DNA from: Acetobacter nitrogenifigens DSM 23921 = NBRC 105050
GTDB taxonomy: Bacteria > Pseudomonadota > Alphaproteobacteria > Acetobacterales > Acetobacteraceae
Reading direction: 5' to 3'
Assembly (NCBI RefSeq): GCF_000429165.1
Contig: NZ_AUBI01000023.1
Coordinates: 1 to 34,642 of the forward strand
DNA length: 34,642 bases
Shown one piece after another: positions 24,636-32,410 of the stretch (position 1 is the stretch's first letter; each line of letters begins with the position of its first letter). The translations under genes were made by a program, and so were the position numbers. The notes beneath the pieces were generated by a model. It was given only the letters and a program-made list of their open reading frames with translations. It did not search any database and was not told the DNA's origin.

Positions 24636-25771
24636 CAGATCCGCTCCATGATCGTGGCGATGCCCTGACCACCGCCGATGCACTGTGTCGCAAGAGCATA
24701 CCGGGCGTTCTCACGCTGCAGCAGCTGCGCCGCCTTGCCGACGATGCGTGCGCCTGTAGCGCCAAGGGGATGGCCCAGCGCAATTGCGCCGCCGTCGATG
24801 TTGATGATGTCTTCCTTGAGGCCTAGATCGCGGATGCACGCCAGAGACTGGCTGGCGAAGGCCTCGTTAAGCTCGACCACCCCCAGATCCTCAACGCTGA
24901 TCCCCGCCCGCGCCAGAGCCTTGCGGGTCGCCTGAACCGGTCCAATCCCCATGATTTCGGGCTCGCAGCCCGAAACGGCGATCGAACGTATCCGGGCCAT
25001 CTTCTTCAGCCCCTTCTCGTCTGCATATTTTTCCGAGCACACCAGAACCGCACTTGCGCCGTCGGTCAGTGGCGAAGACGTGCCTGCCGTGACGGTGCCT
25101 TTCTGATCGAAAGCCAGCTTCAGCCCGGCGAGTCCCTCGGCAGTCGTGTCAGGACGCGGACAACCGTCTTTGGCGACGGTCCCGTTGGGCGTCAAAATCG
25201 GCACGATCTCATCAGACAGACGCCCGGCTTCTATAGCCTCACGCGCTTTCCGCTGGCTGCGCAGGGCGAACGCTTCCTGCTGTTCGCGGCTTATTTCGTA
25301 TTTTTTTGCGACATTCTCGGCGGTTATGCCCATGTCCATGTACACGCCGGGCCGACGTTTATAGAGCGCAGGGTTGGGCATGGGGTTGTATCCGCCCATT
25401 GGGACACGGGTCATGCTTTCGACGCCGGCGCAGATGAAGGCGTCACCGGCGCCCAGGCTAATGGCGCCCGCCGCATTATGTACGGATTGCATGGAGGATC
25501 CACAGAAGCGGTTGACCGTTACTCCTCCAACCGAGATCGGCAGATCTGCGATCAGACCGACGATACGGCCCAGATTGATGCCCTGTTCACCTTCGGGAAA
25601 CGCGCAGCCAAGTATGAGATCTTCTATGTCGCCTGGCGTTACGCCCGTTCTTTCCAGAAGTCCTTGCACGACCTGCGCAGCAAGGTCGTCGGGGCGTGTC
25701 CGCGTGAGTTCGCCCTTGCGCGCCAGATGGAACGGCGACCTCACATACCCTGCGATCACGACTGAATTCAT
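24635..25771 (-). CDS. fadA: Acetyl-CoA C-acyltransferase (3-ketoacyl-CoA thiolase)
   Basis: A 378-residue thiolase, the last step of each beta-oxidation round. The active-site Cys is in VNRFCGSSMQS (C90), the His in GGAIALGHPLGATGAR (H334), and the second Cys in QCIGGGQG (C364). AAGGGAG lies 8 bases before the ATG. It is the first gene of the fadA-fadB-dehydrogenase operon and overlaps fadB by one base. A perfect dyad lies about 60 bases upstream of its start and overlaps a good -35 element (TTGACG on the minus strand), so the operon is probably controlled by a dimeric repressor or activator. A closely related acetyl-CoA acetyltransferase role is possible, but the FadB pairing favours fatty acid oxidation. 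Confidence 0.93.
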   Translation of the reverse strand: MNSVVIAGYVRSPFHLARKGELTRTRPDDLAAQVVQGLLERTGVTPGDIEDLILGCAFPEGEQGINLGRIVGLIADLPISVGGVTVNRFCGSSMQSVHNAAGAISLGAGDAFICAGVESMTRVPMGGYNPMPNPALYKRRPGVYMDMGITAENVAKKYEISREQQEAFALRSQRKAREAIEAGRLSDEIVPILTPNGTVAKDGCPRPDTTAEGLAGLKLAFDQKGTVTAGTSSPLTDGASAVLVCSEKYADEKGLKKMARIRSIAVSGCEPEIMGIGPVQATRKALARAGISVEDLGVVELNEAFASQSLACIRDLGLKEDIINIDGGAIALGHPLGATGARIVGKAAQLLQRENARYALATQCIGGGQGIATIMERI

Positions 25772-25829
25772 GTCTGCGACTCCCTTGCGTCCGATGTCAT
25801 CACGGCGTTGCGCTTATTGGTTAGGGTGA

Positions 25830-25843
25830 TGACGTAAACGTCA
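25830..25843. promoter_or_regulatory. Candidate operator of the fad genes (TGACGT-AA-ACGTCA)
   Basis: Two perfect 6-base arms flank AA in the fadA-fadL divergent region. On the minus strand the dyad contains TTGACG, a consensus-like -35 for fadA. AATAAG or CCAATA lies about 19-20 bases further, the long spacing typical of MerR-controlled promoters. The MerR gene at 19276-19683 is the obvious candidate regulator. No second copy of this dyad was found elsewhere in the window. Confidence 0.5.
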
Positions 25844-26106
25844 ACCTACATACGCATAACACAAAGATTGGTTTTGAATATATGGAAAAAATCACGGCAC
25901 ACGATTCGTTGATTTGCACAGGAAACCGCACTTTCCCCGAAATAATTCTCTTTTTAGTGAATAACAGATGTTCGTTTGAACGGCATTGTAGGGTTGCGCG
26001 TTATGTGAATGGAGACCATAGTGATTCCGCAAACGTCACCCATGAGAAGGTGAGAATCGCTCCAGGCGCGTCAAAGACAGAGGCGCCCGGAGGGAGGGGC
26101 AAAAAA

Positions 26107-27396
26107 ATGAAACACCTGACCACCACGGCGGCGGCTGGCGCTGCCGCCACATTTATTTTGGCGGCGCCCGCTTACGCTTCCGGCTTCGCGCTCAGAGAGA
26201 CGGACGCAATTTCGCTGGGCAACGCATATGTCGGCGGGGTGAGTCGCGCCTCCGACGCCGCCACCGTTGTTCTTAACCCGGCAGGCATGTCTCTTCTGGA
26301 GTCGAGCGAACTGTTCGGCAACGTCTTTTACGTCGGACCATCGGCTCGATTTTCGGGCCAAAATTACCTGGCGCCGGGCGTCAGAACCTCCGGCAATCAG
26401 GGCGGAAGAAACGTTAACAGCGCGGCTACGGCCAGCAGCTACGGGGTCTGGAAAGTCAACAAAAGGCTTGCTTTGGGTTATAGTTTTGGCACGCCATTCG
26501 GCCTCCGTATGGACTATCCCCAAAATTGGGTGGGCCGGTACCAGAGTTTGGTCACCACAATTACCGATTACGAGTTATCTTTGGCGGCGTCCTACCGCGT
26601 GACCAACAAGCTCTCCATTGGGTTAGGTCCGCGTTTCGACTTCCTGAGCGGGCGTTTTACACAGGCTGCGAATCTGGGAGCGCTGAACCAATACGGGACG
26701 ACCACGGCCGACCTCTCGGGCAACGGGTTCGGCTTCGGCTATAATGCCGGCTTGATGTACAAGTTTGATGACAAGACACAGATCGGCATCACATACCGCT
26801 CCAGAATCTCAATTCCCGTAGCAATAAAAACAAAATTTGCTCCCCCCTGGTCTCTCGCCGCCAATCCTTTTGTACAGGGGCTTCTGGCCTCGGAAAGCGG
26901 ACACGGGAAGATGCAGGTGACTTTACCAGACTCGGTCGCCTTTGGCTTTACACGTCGCGTCACGCCCAGGCTGACCGTAATGCTGCAGGGAGAGTGGACG
27001 CACTGGTCACTGTTGCAGCAGTTGAACGCCATTTCCGATCATGGCGGCTTGAATACGACCATACCGGTTAACTGGCACAATACATGGTTTGGCGGCGTCG
27101 CAGTCAATTATGCGCTCCGCAAAAACGTGCTTCTCCGGTCTGGCTTCAGCTATGATCAGTCGCCGGTCAATTCCAGAAATCGTCTGACGCGGGCGCCGGA
27201 TTCCAGTCGTTTCACACTATCGGCCGGCGTCGAATACAGCCCGATCAAGATGGTGTCGCTGGATTTATCCTACGCTCACCTGTTCACTCCTCGCGGCTCT
27301 ATAAACAACGACGCAGGCAATAACGCTGGCCAGTTGATTGGCCAATACTCCGGGCACGGCAATGTCGTCGGCTTTGGCATGAGAACACATTTTTAA
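26107..27396 (+). CDS. fadL: FadL/OmpP1-family long-chain fatty acid outer-membrane transporter
   Basis: A 429-residue outer-membrane barrel. The frame is open from 25882, but the ATG at 26107 is correct: GGGAGGGG precedes it and a signal peptide follows (MKHLTTTAAAGAAATFILAAPAYA, cut before SGF). The mature N-terminus SGFALRETDAISLGNAYVGG and VVLNPAGMSLL are the FadL hatch signatures, and the barrel ends in GFGMRTHF with a terminal Phe. FadL passes hydrophobic substrates such as fatty acids across the outer membrane. It is divergent from fadA, sharing a 335-bp intergenic region, and is followed by the acyl-CoA synthetase. The dyad GTTC-GTTT-GAAC at 25970-25981 is a further weak operator candidate. 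Confidence 0.92.
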   Translation: MKHLTTTAAAGAAATFILAAPAYASGFALRETDAISLGNAYVGGVSRASDAATVVLNPAGMSLLESSELFGNVFYVGPSARFSGQNYLAPGVRTSGNQGGRNVNSAATASSYGVWKVNKRLALGYSFGTPFGLRMDYPQNWVGRYQSLVTTITDYELSLAASYRVTNKLSIGLGPRFDFLSGRFTQAANLGALNQYGTTTADLSGNGFGFGYNAGLMYKFDDKTQIGITYRSRISIPVAIKTKFAPPWSLAANPFVQGLLASESGHGKMQVTLPDSVAFGFTRRVTPRLTVMLQGEWTHWSLLQQLNAISDHGGLNTTIPVNWHNTWFGGVAVNYALRKNVLLRSGFSYDQSPVNSRNRLTRAPDSSRFTLSAGVEYSPIKMVSLDLSYAHLFTPRGSINNDAGNNAGQLIGQYSGHGNVVGFGMRTHF

Positions 27397-27419
27397 ATCT
27401 GCCGCCCCGCCAAATCGGC

Positions 27420-27439
27420 CCGCCTCCCGCTGGAGGCGG
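27420..27439. terminator. Hairpin after fadL
   Basis: CCGCCTCC and GGAGGCGG form a perfect 8-bp stem with the tetraloop CGCT, 24 bases past the fadL stop. It is followed only by ACTTTG, so termination is likely partial, allowing some read-through into the synthetase gene. Confidence 0.55.
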
Positions 27440-27580
27440 ACTTTGATCGCCTCAGAAGAATGTCTGGCCTGACAGATCGCCAGACCGAACCGTCGACCGG
27501 AGCGTTTCGGTCGAAAAGAATTGGGAAATCCCGCCATGGGCGCAGTCATGGAACAGGATCAGGAAACAAGGAACCAGACC

Positions 27581-29233
27581 ATGACCGGATTGAGCGATGG
27601 CTCTCTCTTCGACATGCTTGAAGCGACCGTCAAACGCTCGCCCAACGTGGTCGCCGTCGACTTCATGGGCAAGACCTGCACCTATCGCGAGCTTCTTGAT
27701 GCGGTGGAGAGCGCCGCTACGGGGCTTTACGCGCTGGGCGTGCGCAAAGGTGATCGCGTAGGGCTGTGCCTGCCCAACACCCCGTACAGCGTGAAACTGT
27801 TCTTCGCTATCCAGCGTCTCGGCGCCATCGCCGTCAACATCAATCCGCTCTACGTGGAGCATGAAATCAAGCAGGTGCTCGGAACATCCGGCGTTAAGGT
27901 GCTGGTTGTGACAGATCTTGCTCTTGTGGCGAAGAGCGCTATTGCTGCGGCCAAAGCATCGAACGTCGAACGGATCGTCGTCTGCCCCTTCGCCGACGTG
28001 TTGCCCTGGATGAAATCGGTATTGTTCCGTGCGTTGAAATCAAAAGAATTACTTCATTTGACGCCGGATAAGCGGTTAATTCGCTACAATGATTTGATTG
28101 CTGACAAACATCGCGCCCCATCGGTGAAGATTGAGGCAGCGCACGATGTCGCCGTGTTTCAGTTCACTGGAGGGACCACCGGCGTCCCCAAGGCAGCGAT
28201 GCTGACTCACGCCAATCTCCTCTCCAACCTGAAGCAGATTGATCACCATATCGCTGCGACAGTCACAGGGCAGCAGGTCATTTTGGGCGTACTGCCGCTA
28301 TTCCATGTATTCGCGTTGATGACCGTCATGCTTCTTGGTGTGGAGCGGGGCGCGACAATGGTTCTTCTGCCACGCTTCGACGCGAAGACCACGCTGGACA
28401 CCCTGCTTCGCACGAAAACAACCCTCCTCCCCGCCGTCCCGACGATCCTGACCGCCCTGCTGCGGGAAAAAGAAATTAATAAGGAATGTTTTTCGAAAAT
28501 TGTCGCCGTCATATCCGGTGGCGCGCCATTGCCAAGCGCGCTGCGACGTCAGTTTGAGGAGATGGCGAACTGCCCCGTGATCGAAGGTTATGGTCTGAGT
28601 GAAACGTCGCCGGTCCTCACTTTCAATCCTCTGAACGCTGTACGTGACGGTTCTTGTGGGACGGCTGTAGAAGGCACGGAAATCGAAATACGAAATATCG
28701 ATCCTCCTCATGAGCGACTGCCCCTCGGTCAACCCGGCGAGGTTTGCGTGCGCGGCCCTCAGGTGATGCTTGGCTACTGGGGCGTCGACAGCCGTGAAAA
28801 TCCTTTCACTGAGGACGGATTCTTCAAAACCGGCGACGTCGGTTACCTTGATCGCGACGGCTATCTGTTTCTCGTGGATCGGTTGAAGGACATCATCTTG
28901 TGCGGCGGCTACAATGTCTATCCTCACGTCATCGAGGAAGCGCTGTATCGCCATCCTGCCGTGTTGGAAACTATCGTTCTCGGGGTTCCTGACAGCTATC
29001 GCGGACAGGCGCCGAAGGCGTTCGTAACTGTTCGGGAGGGGTTCACCGTCACGGAAAAGGAACTTCTCGACCACGTATCGCAATACGTCTCCAAGATTGA
29101 GCGTCCGCGCGAGATCGCTTTCCGTGATTCGCTGCCCAAAACATTGATCGGCAAGTTGTCCAAGAAAGACCTGATCATTCAGGAGAATCTGCAGGCGCAG
29201 CAACCGGACGCCGCTGCCAGAAAAGTATCCTGA
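27581..29233 (+). CDS. fadD: Long-chain acyl-CoA synthetase (AMP-forming)
   Basis: A 550-residue adenylate-forming enzyme that activates fatty acids to acyl-CoA. The start at 27581 has AAGGA 8 bases upstream; in-frame ATGs at 27536 and 27548 lack such a site. Motifs are complete: P-loop FTGGTTGVPK (195-204), GYGLSETSPV (336-345), TGD (417-419), DRLKDIILCGGYNVYP (433-448), and the catalytic Lys in LIGKLSKKDL (K525). It is about 10 residues shorter than E. coli FadD and lacks none of the core. It follows fadL by 184 bases with a partial terminator between, so uptake and activation are probably co-regulated. Fatty acid specificity is inferred from context; other carboxylic acids are possible. 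Confidence 0.9.
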   Translation: MTGLSDGSLFDMLEATVKRSPNVVAVDFMGKTCTYRELLDAVESAATGLYALGVRKGDRVGLCLPNTPYSVKLFFAIQRLGAIAVNINPLYVEHEIKQVLGTSGVKVLVVTDLALVAKSAIAAAKASNVERIVVCPFADVLPWMKSVLFRALKSKELLHLTPDKRLIRYNDLIADKHRAPSVKIEAAHDVAVFQFTGGTTGVPKAAMLTHANLLSNLKQIDHHIAATVTGQQVILGVLPLFHVFALMTVMLLGVERGATMVLLPRFDAKTTLDTLLRTKTTLLPAVPTILTALLREKEINKECFSKIVAVISGGAPLPSALRRQFEEMANCPVIEGYGLSETSPVLTFNPLNAVRDGSCGTAVEGTEIEIRNIDPPHERLPLGQPGEVCVRGPQVMLGYWGVDSRENPFTEDGFFKTGDVGYLDRDGYLFLVDRLKDIILCGGYNVYPHVIEEALYRHPAVLETIVLGVPDSYRGQAPKAFVTVREGFTVTEKELLDHVSQYVSKIERPREIAFRDSLPKTLIGKLSKKDLIIQENLQAQQPDAAARKVS

Positions 29234-29347
29234 TCGGCTACGTCACCCGCGGGGCCGATCTCAGCCCCCCTTTCGAGTTCCTGATCAATTGGCTAGGAGG
29301 ATGCAAGACGGCTTGATCGTTGCGGCCGCTCGATATGGAACCGATCG

Positions 29348-30004
29348 ATGCCCGACCGCCCGCCCTCCGATACGCCCCCTACGATCACGCAGGATCCGGC
29401 GGTCCTTCTTCCCTTGCGGCACACGCTTGCTGAAGACGTGTATGCGCTTCTGATCGGTACGTCGCTGATCGCTCTTGGCCTGCTATGCCTGCATCAGGCC
29501 GGGCTCGTTACCGGAGGCGTCGCCGGCGTAGCGCTTCTGATCTCCTATCTCGCGCCGTTGTCGCCCGGCGAGCTTTTTACGCTCATAAATATCCCGTTCA
29601 TCCTCTTTGCCGTCCGCGCCATGGGCGTGCCGTTCGCCTTGAAAACCGCGATCGTCTCCTGCTCGATTACGGTGATCGCATTTGGTTTCACCAAAGTAAT
29701 CGGCCTCAGCTTCATTCAACCGCTCTTCGCCGCATCCTTCGGGGGCACCATGCTGGGCATGGGCGTACTGTCGCTTGCGCGCCATCAGGCAGGCGTCGGC
29801 GGAACAGGCGTCGTAACGCTTTGGCTCCAGAAAACACGCGGGCTGAATGCCGGTCGGTCACAACTCACACTCGATGCGATCATCCTGCTTTGTTCGCTGC
29901 TGGTTCTGCCAGCAGAGCGCGTCCTCCTCTCAGCGGTAAGCGCCGTGGCGCTCAGCGTCGTTCTCATCGCCTTTCACCGTCCCGGTCGTTACATCGGCTA
30001 TTGA
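29348..30004 (+). CDS. YitT-family membrane protein
   Basis: A 218-residue integral inner-membrane protein with about six hydrophobic segments. LLCLHQAGLVTGGVAGVALLIS and GELFTLINIPFILFAVRAMG are the signature of the YitT family (DUF161), and the repeat-like second half has GGTMLGMGVLSLARHQAGVGGTGVV. The function of the family is unknown. It lacks the C-terminal DUF2179 domain present in Bacillus YitT. The first 25 residues are Pro/Asp-rich and cytoplasmic. It starts 115 bases after the synthetase gene and begins a three-gene group. Confidence 0.82.
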   Translation: MPDRPPSDTPPTITQDPAVLLPLRHTLAEDVYALLIGTSLIALGLLCLHQAGLVTGGVAGVALLISYLAPLSPGELFTLINIPFILFAVRAMGVPFALKTAIVSCSITVIAFGFTKVIGLSFIQPLFAASFGGTMLGMGVLSLARHQAGVGGTGVVTLWLQKTRGLNAGRSQLTLDAIILLCSLLVLPAERVLLSAVSAVALSVVLIAFHRPGRYIGY

Positions 30005-30124
30005 GTCCCCTTGCGGCGACCGCGGCTCCAATGGCATTGACTGCGCGTAAGATGTGCGGCGGCATGAGTCTGGCGGCCGCGAGAACGTCACCGCAGCCCT
30101 GACGAGTGAAGGAACGACGCCGTA

Positions 30125-30703
30125 ATGCTCGATCGTCTTTACGCCAGAGTACGCAGCCACGCGGCTGGTCCGCAGGCGCCATTCTGGCTCGGCGCCCTCG
30201 CCTTCTCTGAAGCCAGCTTTTTCCCGCTCCCGCCGGAGACACTGCTTATCCCGATGGTGATCGCCAACCGCAGCCGGGCGTGGCTGTTCGCGGCGATCGC
30301 CACTGTCGCCAGCGTCATCGGCGGGCTGCTTGGCTGGTATATCGGCGCGGTCCTGCTCGATCATGTGGCGAAGCCAATCGTTCATTTCTACCACGCCGAG
30401 GCTACACTCGCCGCGCTGCAAGAGAAATTCAGGCAATGGGGCGTCTGGATTATTCTCATCAAAGGTCTGACGCCGGTTCCTTACAAATTCGTCACTATCG
30501 CCAGCGGCGCAGCACATTTTCCAATTGCGCCATTTGTTCTGGCCAGCCTTGTGACGCGCGGCGTGCGTTTCTTCCTCGTCGCCGCCCTTCTCCGCCGTTA
30601 TGGCGCGCCGATCGAGGCGTTCATTGAAAAGCGGCTGCCGCTTGTCGCGGGCACGTTCGCCGTCCTGCTTGTGGGCGGAGCGTTGGCTCTAAGGTATCTC
30701 TGA
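30125..30703 (+). CDS. YqaA-type DedA/VTT-domain membrane protein
   Basis: A 192-residue inner-membrane protein of the YqaA/DedA (SNARE-associated/VTT) superfamily. It has the re-entrant-loop signatures FSEASFFPLPPETLLIPMV near residues 28-46 and KGLTPVPYKFVTIASGAA near 113-130, with about four or five hydrophobic segments. DedA proteins work in lipid (for example C55-phosphate or phospholipid) flipping and membrane homeostasis. AAGGA precedes the ATG by 10 bases. It lies between the YitT-like and the exported cupin genes on the same strand. Confidence 0.87.
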   Translation: MLDRLYARVRSHAAGPQAPFWLGALAFSEASFFPLPPETLLIPMVIANRSRAWLFAAIATVASVIGGLLGWYIGAVLLDHVAKPIVHFYHAEATLAALQEKFRQWGVWIILIKGLTPVPYKFVTIASGAAHFPIAPFVLASLVTRGVRFFLVAALLRRYGAPIEAFIEKRLPLVAGTFAVLLVGGALALRYL

Positions 30704-30755
30704 GCGCGTCGAGAGAAGTCAGCGCGAACGCAAAAACACTTTCAGGAGGCGACCG

Positions 30756-31400
30756 ATGCGCTATGACCTCAAGAGTCGACTTCGGGTTCTCGCTTCCCAC
30801 CTGCGCTCGCGTGCTGCCCACGTCCTGAGAGTTGCGATTATCATCTCATCTGCGGTCAGCGTTTCAGGACCTGCGCATGCCGGTCAGACTTCGCTCCCGC
30901 CTGACGCCGCAGCGGTTATCGAGCGTGAAAAAATGAGTCCCATTCCCGTTGAAGGCGGATGGTATGTCCAGTCGTGGCTTTCGCCCGATATCATCACGGG
31001 CTCAGCGCTCCCCGCGCGCTATTCGGGACGCGCCCATCCAGCAGGAACCGCAATCGAAGTTGTCGAAACGACGCGTGGTTTCTCGGCGCTGCACAGACTG
31101 CCTACCGACGAAATCTGGCATTTCTACGGAGGAGCGCCAATTGAGTTTCTACTGCTTTTCCCCGACGGGTCGATAAAGAGGCCCATGCTGGATTCAGCGC
31201 ATCCGACGCTGACAGTCCCGGGCGGCGTGTGGCAAGGCTCCCGGCCTCATGGCGACGGACAGGCATGGAGCTTCGCCGGCACAACGATGGCGCCGGGCTT
31301 CATTCCGGCCGACTTTGAAATCGGCAGTCGCAGAAACCTGGAAAAGCTATATCCAACAGCGAGGAACGAGATCGATCATCTGACCAGAACGGGTCGCTGA
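30756..31400 (+). CDS. Exported Cupin_5 (DUF985) protein
   Basis: A 214-residue protein with AGGAGG 6 bases before the ATG. A signal peptide (VLRVAIIISSAVSVSGPAHA) ends near residue 42. The rest matches the Cupin_5/DUF985 beta-barrel: IPVEGGWYVQSW, GTAIEVVETTRGFSALHRLPTDEIWHFYGG, LLLFPDGS, VPGGVWQGSRP and WSFAGTTMAPGF. Members are usually cytoplasmic with unknown function; some plant relatives bind metal through the His/Glu of the DEIWHFY motif. A clear signal peptide on a Cupin_5 domain is unusual. It is last in the YitT-YqaA-cupin group, 52 bases after the YqaA gene. Confidence 0.82.
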   Translation: MRYDLKSRLRVLASHLRSRAAHVLRVAIIISSAVSVSGPAHAGQTSLPPDAAAVIEREKMSPIPVEGGWYVQSWLSPDIITGSALPARYSGRAHPAGTAIEVVETTRGFSALHRLPTDEIWHFYGGAPIEFLLLFPDGSIKRPMLDSAHPTLTVPGGVWQGSRPHGDGQAWSFAGTTMAPGFIPADFEIGSRRNLEKLYPTARNEIDHLTRTGR

Positions 31401-31702
31401 AACGCAATCCGGCAGAGCCTTCGACGCGAGATCAATGCCTTAATGCTTAAAAAAAATACCAAAATAATTAAAAATATTCTTTATATACCTTAAGAAATCT
31501 CACCAATTACCCTCCGAAGCAGCGAATGCACGACTTACAGCGCGGGGCGCAACCACCTCTTGTAAAATTCTGCATAGACGCGGCATACGTCGAACAAAAA
31601 TCGTCAATTTATCAACGCAGTTTAACTATAGTAACAATATACATAAATAACATTTAATAATTCTAAAATTAATAAAATAATCATCCATCAAAAAACATAT
31701 AA
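31401..31702. other. AT-rich gene-free stretch
   Basis: About 300 bp with no open frame of note. Two blocks (about 31439-31505 and 31590-31702) are strongly AT-rich, with runs such as A8 and repeated AATAA/TTAATA motifs, in contrast to the GC-rich neighbours. It separates the cupin gene from the 3' end of the TetR gene. It may be a binding zone for a nucleoid protein, or the seam of an acquired segment. Confidence 0.5.
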
Positions 31703-32323
31703 TTACTTTCTTGGGACGGACTGTTGGCCGCGACCAGGACCGCTTGCGTTCGACAAATGCTGCTCGACAAATGCTACCGCCGCATCGCGCGCCAATGTAG
31801 AAGCCAACGGAGCATCCGTGAAAATCATGCGAGTCAGAAGCGGCGCCACCACAGCGTCAATCACCGCCTCGACGTCAAAATTCACAGGCTCACTTGAAGC
31901 ATCACAAATCAGTGCAATCGACGGCCGCACCGCATCAAGCAGCGGACACGCTTTCTGCATTCCGTCCCAACCTCGCAATACGTCGCGCACCATCGCCCGG
32001 CCAGGTGTGGAGTCCATTTCATCCTGATACATCTCCGCCCAAGCTGGCAGATCGTCCGATAGACGCCCACATGGTTTCAGCGGACAGTCTGTGCGCAAAT
32101 TCCGTTGGGCTACGTCGCTTATCAACGTCGCGATATCGCTCCACCGGCGGTAGATCGTGGAGGGCGTAACTCCTGCGCGCGCCGCTACTTGCGGAACGGT
32201 TAACCCCTCTCGACCGAATTCCTCGATCAGCGCTACCACCGCCGCGTGCACAGCCTCTTGCACCCTCAGACTACGACCACCGGGACGCGGTCCCGACCTT
32301 GAGGTGTTACGAATTTCAGACAT
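31703..32323 (-). CDS. TetR-family transcriptional repressor
   Basis: A 206-residue regulator with GGGAGGGGG 4 bases before the ATG. The N-terminal helix-turn-helix is VVALIEEFGREGLTVPQVAARAGVTPSTIYRRWSD (about residues 29-63), the TetR DNA-binding signature. The remainder is a helical ligand-binding domain matching the TetR C-terminal type that follows SDDLPAWAEM. It is divergent from the MFS gene with 87 bases between. Two near-identical 19-bp dyads lie there, so it most likely represses both genes until the exporter's substrate binds. Confidence 0.9.
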   Translation of the reverse strand: MSEIRNTSRSGPRPGGRSLRVQEAVHAAVVALIEEFGREGLTVPQVAARAGVTPSTIYRRWSDIATLISDVAQRNLRTDCPLKPCGRLSDDLPAWAEMYQDEMDSTPGRAMVRDVLRGWDGMQKACPLLDAVRPSIALICDASSEPVNFDVEAVIDAVVAPLLTRMIFTDAPLASTLARDAAVAFVEQHLSNASGPGRGQQSVPRK

Positions 32324-32336
32324 TGCCCCCTCCCTA

Positions 32337-32355
32337 ACGCAAAATATTTGCTTTA
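32337..32355. promoter_or_regulatory. TetR-type operator 1 in the tetR-MFS intergenic region
   Basis: ACGCAAAATATTTGCTTTA contains the perfect dyad GCAAA-ATA-TTTGC. It agrees with operator 2 (32381-32399) at 16 of 19 positions, in the same orientation, 44 bases apart (about four helical turns). It lies 13 bases upstream of the tetR start, close to its ribosome binding site. Confidence 0.75.
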
Positions 32356-32380
32356 ATCGATTTATCTCGCTATCAGCTTA

Positions 32381-32399
32381 ACGCACAATTTTTGCCTTA
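32381..32399. promoter_or_regulatory. TetR-type operator 2, just upstream of the MFS ribosome binding site
   Basis: ACGCACAATTTTTGCCTTA is an imperfect version of the dyad at 32337-32355 (GCAcAATTTTTGC). It ends three bases before the TAGGAG ribosome binding site of the MFS gene, so a repressor bound here would block transcription close to its start. Confidence 0.72.
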
Positions 32400-32410
32400 G
32401 ATAGGAGCAC

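Noticed and set aside
28298..29203. Open frame of 301 codons on the minus strand
   Set aside because: It is antisense to the acyl-CoA synthetase gene.
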